Source: Spirochaetaceae bacterium (GTDB lineage: Bacteria > Spirochaetota > Spirochaetia > Treponematales > Breznakiellaceae). Taken from it: a stretch of 6,299 bases of DNA. The position numbers and the translations under genes were made by a program. Under the pieces are notes generated by a model. It was not told the origin of the DNA. It was given only the letters and a program-made list of their open reading frames with translations, and searched no databases. Positions 4,732-6,299 of this stretch are shown here, piece by piece (position 1 is the stretch's first letter; every line of letters starts with the position of its first letter). Location: contig JAIRPU010000121.1 in assembly GCA_031256815.1 (NCBI GenBank), forward strand, positions 1 to 6,299. Reading direction: 5' to 3'.

Positions 4732-6299
4732 TTATTTTTTATAAATCCTTACTGTGCCTTTGCCGCTGGCATCAACACTGTAACATATATCGCCATAGAG
4801 GGTGCCAGGTATGAATTTGGTTTCGTCAGCGTAGCCTGAACCGCCGCCACCGCCGCCGCCACCGTCAAATTCTCCTTTCCCCGCGCCGCCGCCCTGGCCG
4901 CCATTAGGATAGCCTGAACCGCCGCCGCCACCACCTCCAGCCCCATAACCGGTACCACCGCCTAAAGTAGAACTAGCACCGGCTCCACCAGCGGAAGGTC
5001 CGTTTATACCGCCGCCTGCGCCGGCATTGCTATTATCGCCTTTGGAGCCTGCTGTTGGAGGTTTGCCATAGCCGCCGCCATGACCGCCTGCGCCACCTCG
5101 TCGGCCAGCATAAGAACCTCCGTAAGGCGTCCTATCTCCGTTTCCGCCGGGCGCACCTGCGCCGCCGGCCACAATGAGCCATGCCCCGTTCATTTTAACA
5201 CCGGAAAGCCCGGCGCCGTTGACTCCAGCACTGCTAGTGCTACCCTTAGTTGTGCCGCCTGCACCGCCGCCGCCTCTAGCTCCAACCGTTACATCAAGCG
5301 TTTGCCCGGCTGTAAGGTTGATTTCGCCTTTACTGTAACCGCCATAGCTACCTTGCCAGAGGCCATAACTGTCTACCTTACCATCGCAAGCGCCCCAGAC
5401 ATCGATAACGTAAGTGGCTGTTTCTGGAACCGTCCATGTAACGGTACCAGGCGTATCCATGTCAAACTTCCACTTTGCATAGAGGGTTATATTAGATGTA
5501 AAATTGCTAATAATATCTCCGGCACTGTAGTTGGTACCGCTTCCATTAGCCAACGAGTTCCAGCCTGTAAAAACATGGTTAGCTCTACTAAAACCGGAAC
5601 TGTTTCTAACTACTATGCTGCCACCGCTAACTACCTGTGACGAATCGTTTCCAGTCCCACCATTAGCATTGTAGGTAATCGTTTTCATATCTAAGTTTGC
5701 TGTCGGTGGTTGATCAACACCTGCTATTACAAATGCGGGCGCAACACCAACTGAACTTTTTGGCTCAATCCACTTTGTTGGCGAACCATTAGGGGTGACA
5801 CCGCACCACCAATAAACTTCAGTAGCGGGTGAAGCGGTTAAATATACGTCGGTTTTCTTTCTGCTGTCATCACTGCTGTAGTATCCAAGCCTGCCCTGGT
5901 TGGCGCTATTCTCATAATTAGAATTCGAAATGCTGTTACTCCCGAACATCTCCCATTCGGTTGGCAGCCAGAGTTTGTCTTCTATCGTATTTGTCCCTGT
6001 CGCGGCTCCATCGTTGGCTCCTACGCGCTTAACTGCCCATACCGCGCTGTCAGGCACACCGGCAGTCTGCAGTGCCGGCCAGTAATTACTCAGAAGATAG
6101 CTTCTTATTTCGGTTAACTTATAACCGCCAGTGTTATTTCCGCTATCATTTAAGTGCATTTTGCCATTCCCCGGATAGTTCTTAAACTGGAATACAAGGT
6201 GTGGTGTGTCCGCGTTGCCGTTTTTGCCATAGTAGGGGTTTATCCCCACTACCATAAGCTGCAATTTGCCGTTATTCGCGTTGGAGGTAATGTTTATAC
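4732..6299 (-). CDS. Modular surface-type protein: DUF6273-like, InlB B-repeat-like and ALK/LTK-like glycine-rich domains (5' end outside window)
   Basis: The frame is open to the window edge. A TTG at 6264 has no ribosome binding site, and eleven in-frame codons (INITSNANNGK) precede it, so the N-terminus and any signal peptide lie outside. Numbering from that TTG, residues 1-183 resemble DUF6273, with KLWLPTEWEMFG (97-108), YWWCGV and APAFVIAG. Residues about 194-266 form one InlB B-repeat (Flg_new) module, from ITYNANGG through FTGWNSLANGSG to ITLYAKWK. Residues 267-510 form a glycine-rich domain opening with TPGTVTWTVPETATYVIDVWGA, continuing with INLTAGQTLDVTVGARGG and WLIVAGGAG, and ending with two GGGGGSGY blocks, like the glycine-rich domain of ALK/LTK. 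No catalytic residues are recognised. An extracellular binding or adhesin-like role is inferred from the modules only. It ends in four stop codons and a terminator, so it is not in the ssrA unit. Confidence 0.88.
   Translation of the reverse strand, partial: INITSNANNGKLQLMVVGINPYYGKNGNADTPHLVFQFKNYPGNGKMHLNDSGNNTGGYKLTEIRSYLLSNYWPALQTAGVPDSAVWAVKRVGANDGAATGTNTIEDKLWLPTEWEMFGSNSISNSNYENSANQGRLGYYSSDDSRKKTDVYLTASPATEVYWWCGVTPNGSPTKWIEPKSSVGVAPAFVIAGVDQPPTANLDMKTITYNANGGTGNDSSQVVSGGSIVVRNSSGFSRANHVFTGWNSLANGSGTNYSAGDIISNFTSNITLYAKWKFDMDTPGTVTWTVPETATYVIDVWGACDGKVDSYGLWQGSYGGYSKGEINLTAGQTLDVTVGARGGGGAGGTTKGSTSSAGVNGAGLSGVKMNGAWLIVAGGAGAPGGNGDRTPYGGSYAGRRGGAGGHGGGYGKPPTAGSKGDNSNAGAGGGINGPSAGGAGASSTLGGGTGYGAGGGGGGGSGYPNGGQGGGAGKGEFDGGGGGGGGSGYADETKFIPGTLYGDICYSVDASGKGTVRIYKK
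4832..4926 (-). repeat. 78-nt spaced duplication encoding the GGGGGSGY block
   Basis: The 17-mer TAGCCTGAACCGCCGCC occurs at 4832-4848 and again at 4910-4926, followed each time by more CCG/CCA triplets. On the minus strand each copy encodes polyglycine ending in SGY. The 78-base offset is exactly 26 codons, so gain or loss of one unit would keep the frame. Confidence 0.75.

Noticed and set aside
4335..4744. Plus-strand frames of 63 and 111 codons and a minus-strand frame of 60 codons
   Set aside because: They run across the tmRNA gene, its promoter and the terminator hairpins, which explain this sequence better.
4749..4958. 69-codon minus-strand frame rich in Ala
   Set aside because: A frame-shifted reading of the polyglycine GGN tract.
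4838..5300. Possible CRISPR or tandem repeat array in the CCG-rich stretch
   Set aside because: Repeats are irregular, triplet-based and fully explained by glycine codons; there are no spacers of constant length.
5080..5640. 186-codon plus-strand frame
   Set aside because: Antisense to the glycine-rich and B-repeat-like modules; its Ala/Thr/Ser-rich content is what glycine codons give on the other strand.
6230..6264. TTG at 6264 or ATG at 6255 as true start of the surface protein
   Set aside because: The frame continues upstream to the window edge and no ribosome binding site is present, so the start lies outside.

Overview
The window most likely comes from a spirochaete of the Treponema group. 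The best evidence is the tmRNA gene. Its 5' half, proteolysis-tag region and 3' half look, from memory, closely like the Treponema pallidum ssrA sequence, and the tag would end in YALAA. HtpG resembles treponemal HtpG, and the DUF6273-like plus glycine-rich surface-protein architecture is common in treponemes and clostridia. An FdhF-type formate dehydrogenase would fit an anaerobic or acetogenic treponeme such as those of termite guts. The species cannot be fixed from this sequence.

Layout: positions 1-366 (+) carry the last 121 codons of a formate dehydrogenase H-type catalytic subunit, followed by a strong intrinsic terminator at 394-428. Everything else is on the minus strand, so transcription converges on that terminator. 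In minus-strand reading order there are five elements. (1) 6299-4732 is a secreted-type modular protein open at the window edge: DUF6273-like domain, one InlB B-repeat-like (Flg_new) module and a C-terminal ALK/LTK-like glycine-rich domain. It ends in four consecutive stop codons and three stacked hairpins, the last a clear terminator. (2) The ssrA promoter and tmRNA gene occupy 4551-4164. (3) An ABC permease (4162-3251) starts one nucleotide after the tmRNA discriminator base. (4) Its ATPase partner (3264-2401) overlaps it by 14 nt. (5) htpG (2361-460) has a well-formed promoter of its own inside the 3' end of the ATPase gene.

The permease and ATPase form the inner-membrane part of a TrpXYZ-like (YufP/BmpA-type group, BPD_transp_2 permease) uptake system. 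The substrate-binding protein that normally accompanies them is absent here, and its usual upstream place is taken by ssrA. There is no terminator between ssrA and the permease and no Shine-Dalgarno sequence for the permease. Trimming of the tmRNA 3' end should therefore release a nearly leaderless transporter mRNA. This junction is the most unusual thing in the window. I did not find a CRISPR array, transposase, integrase or an obviously new defence or mobile system.
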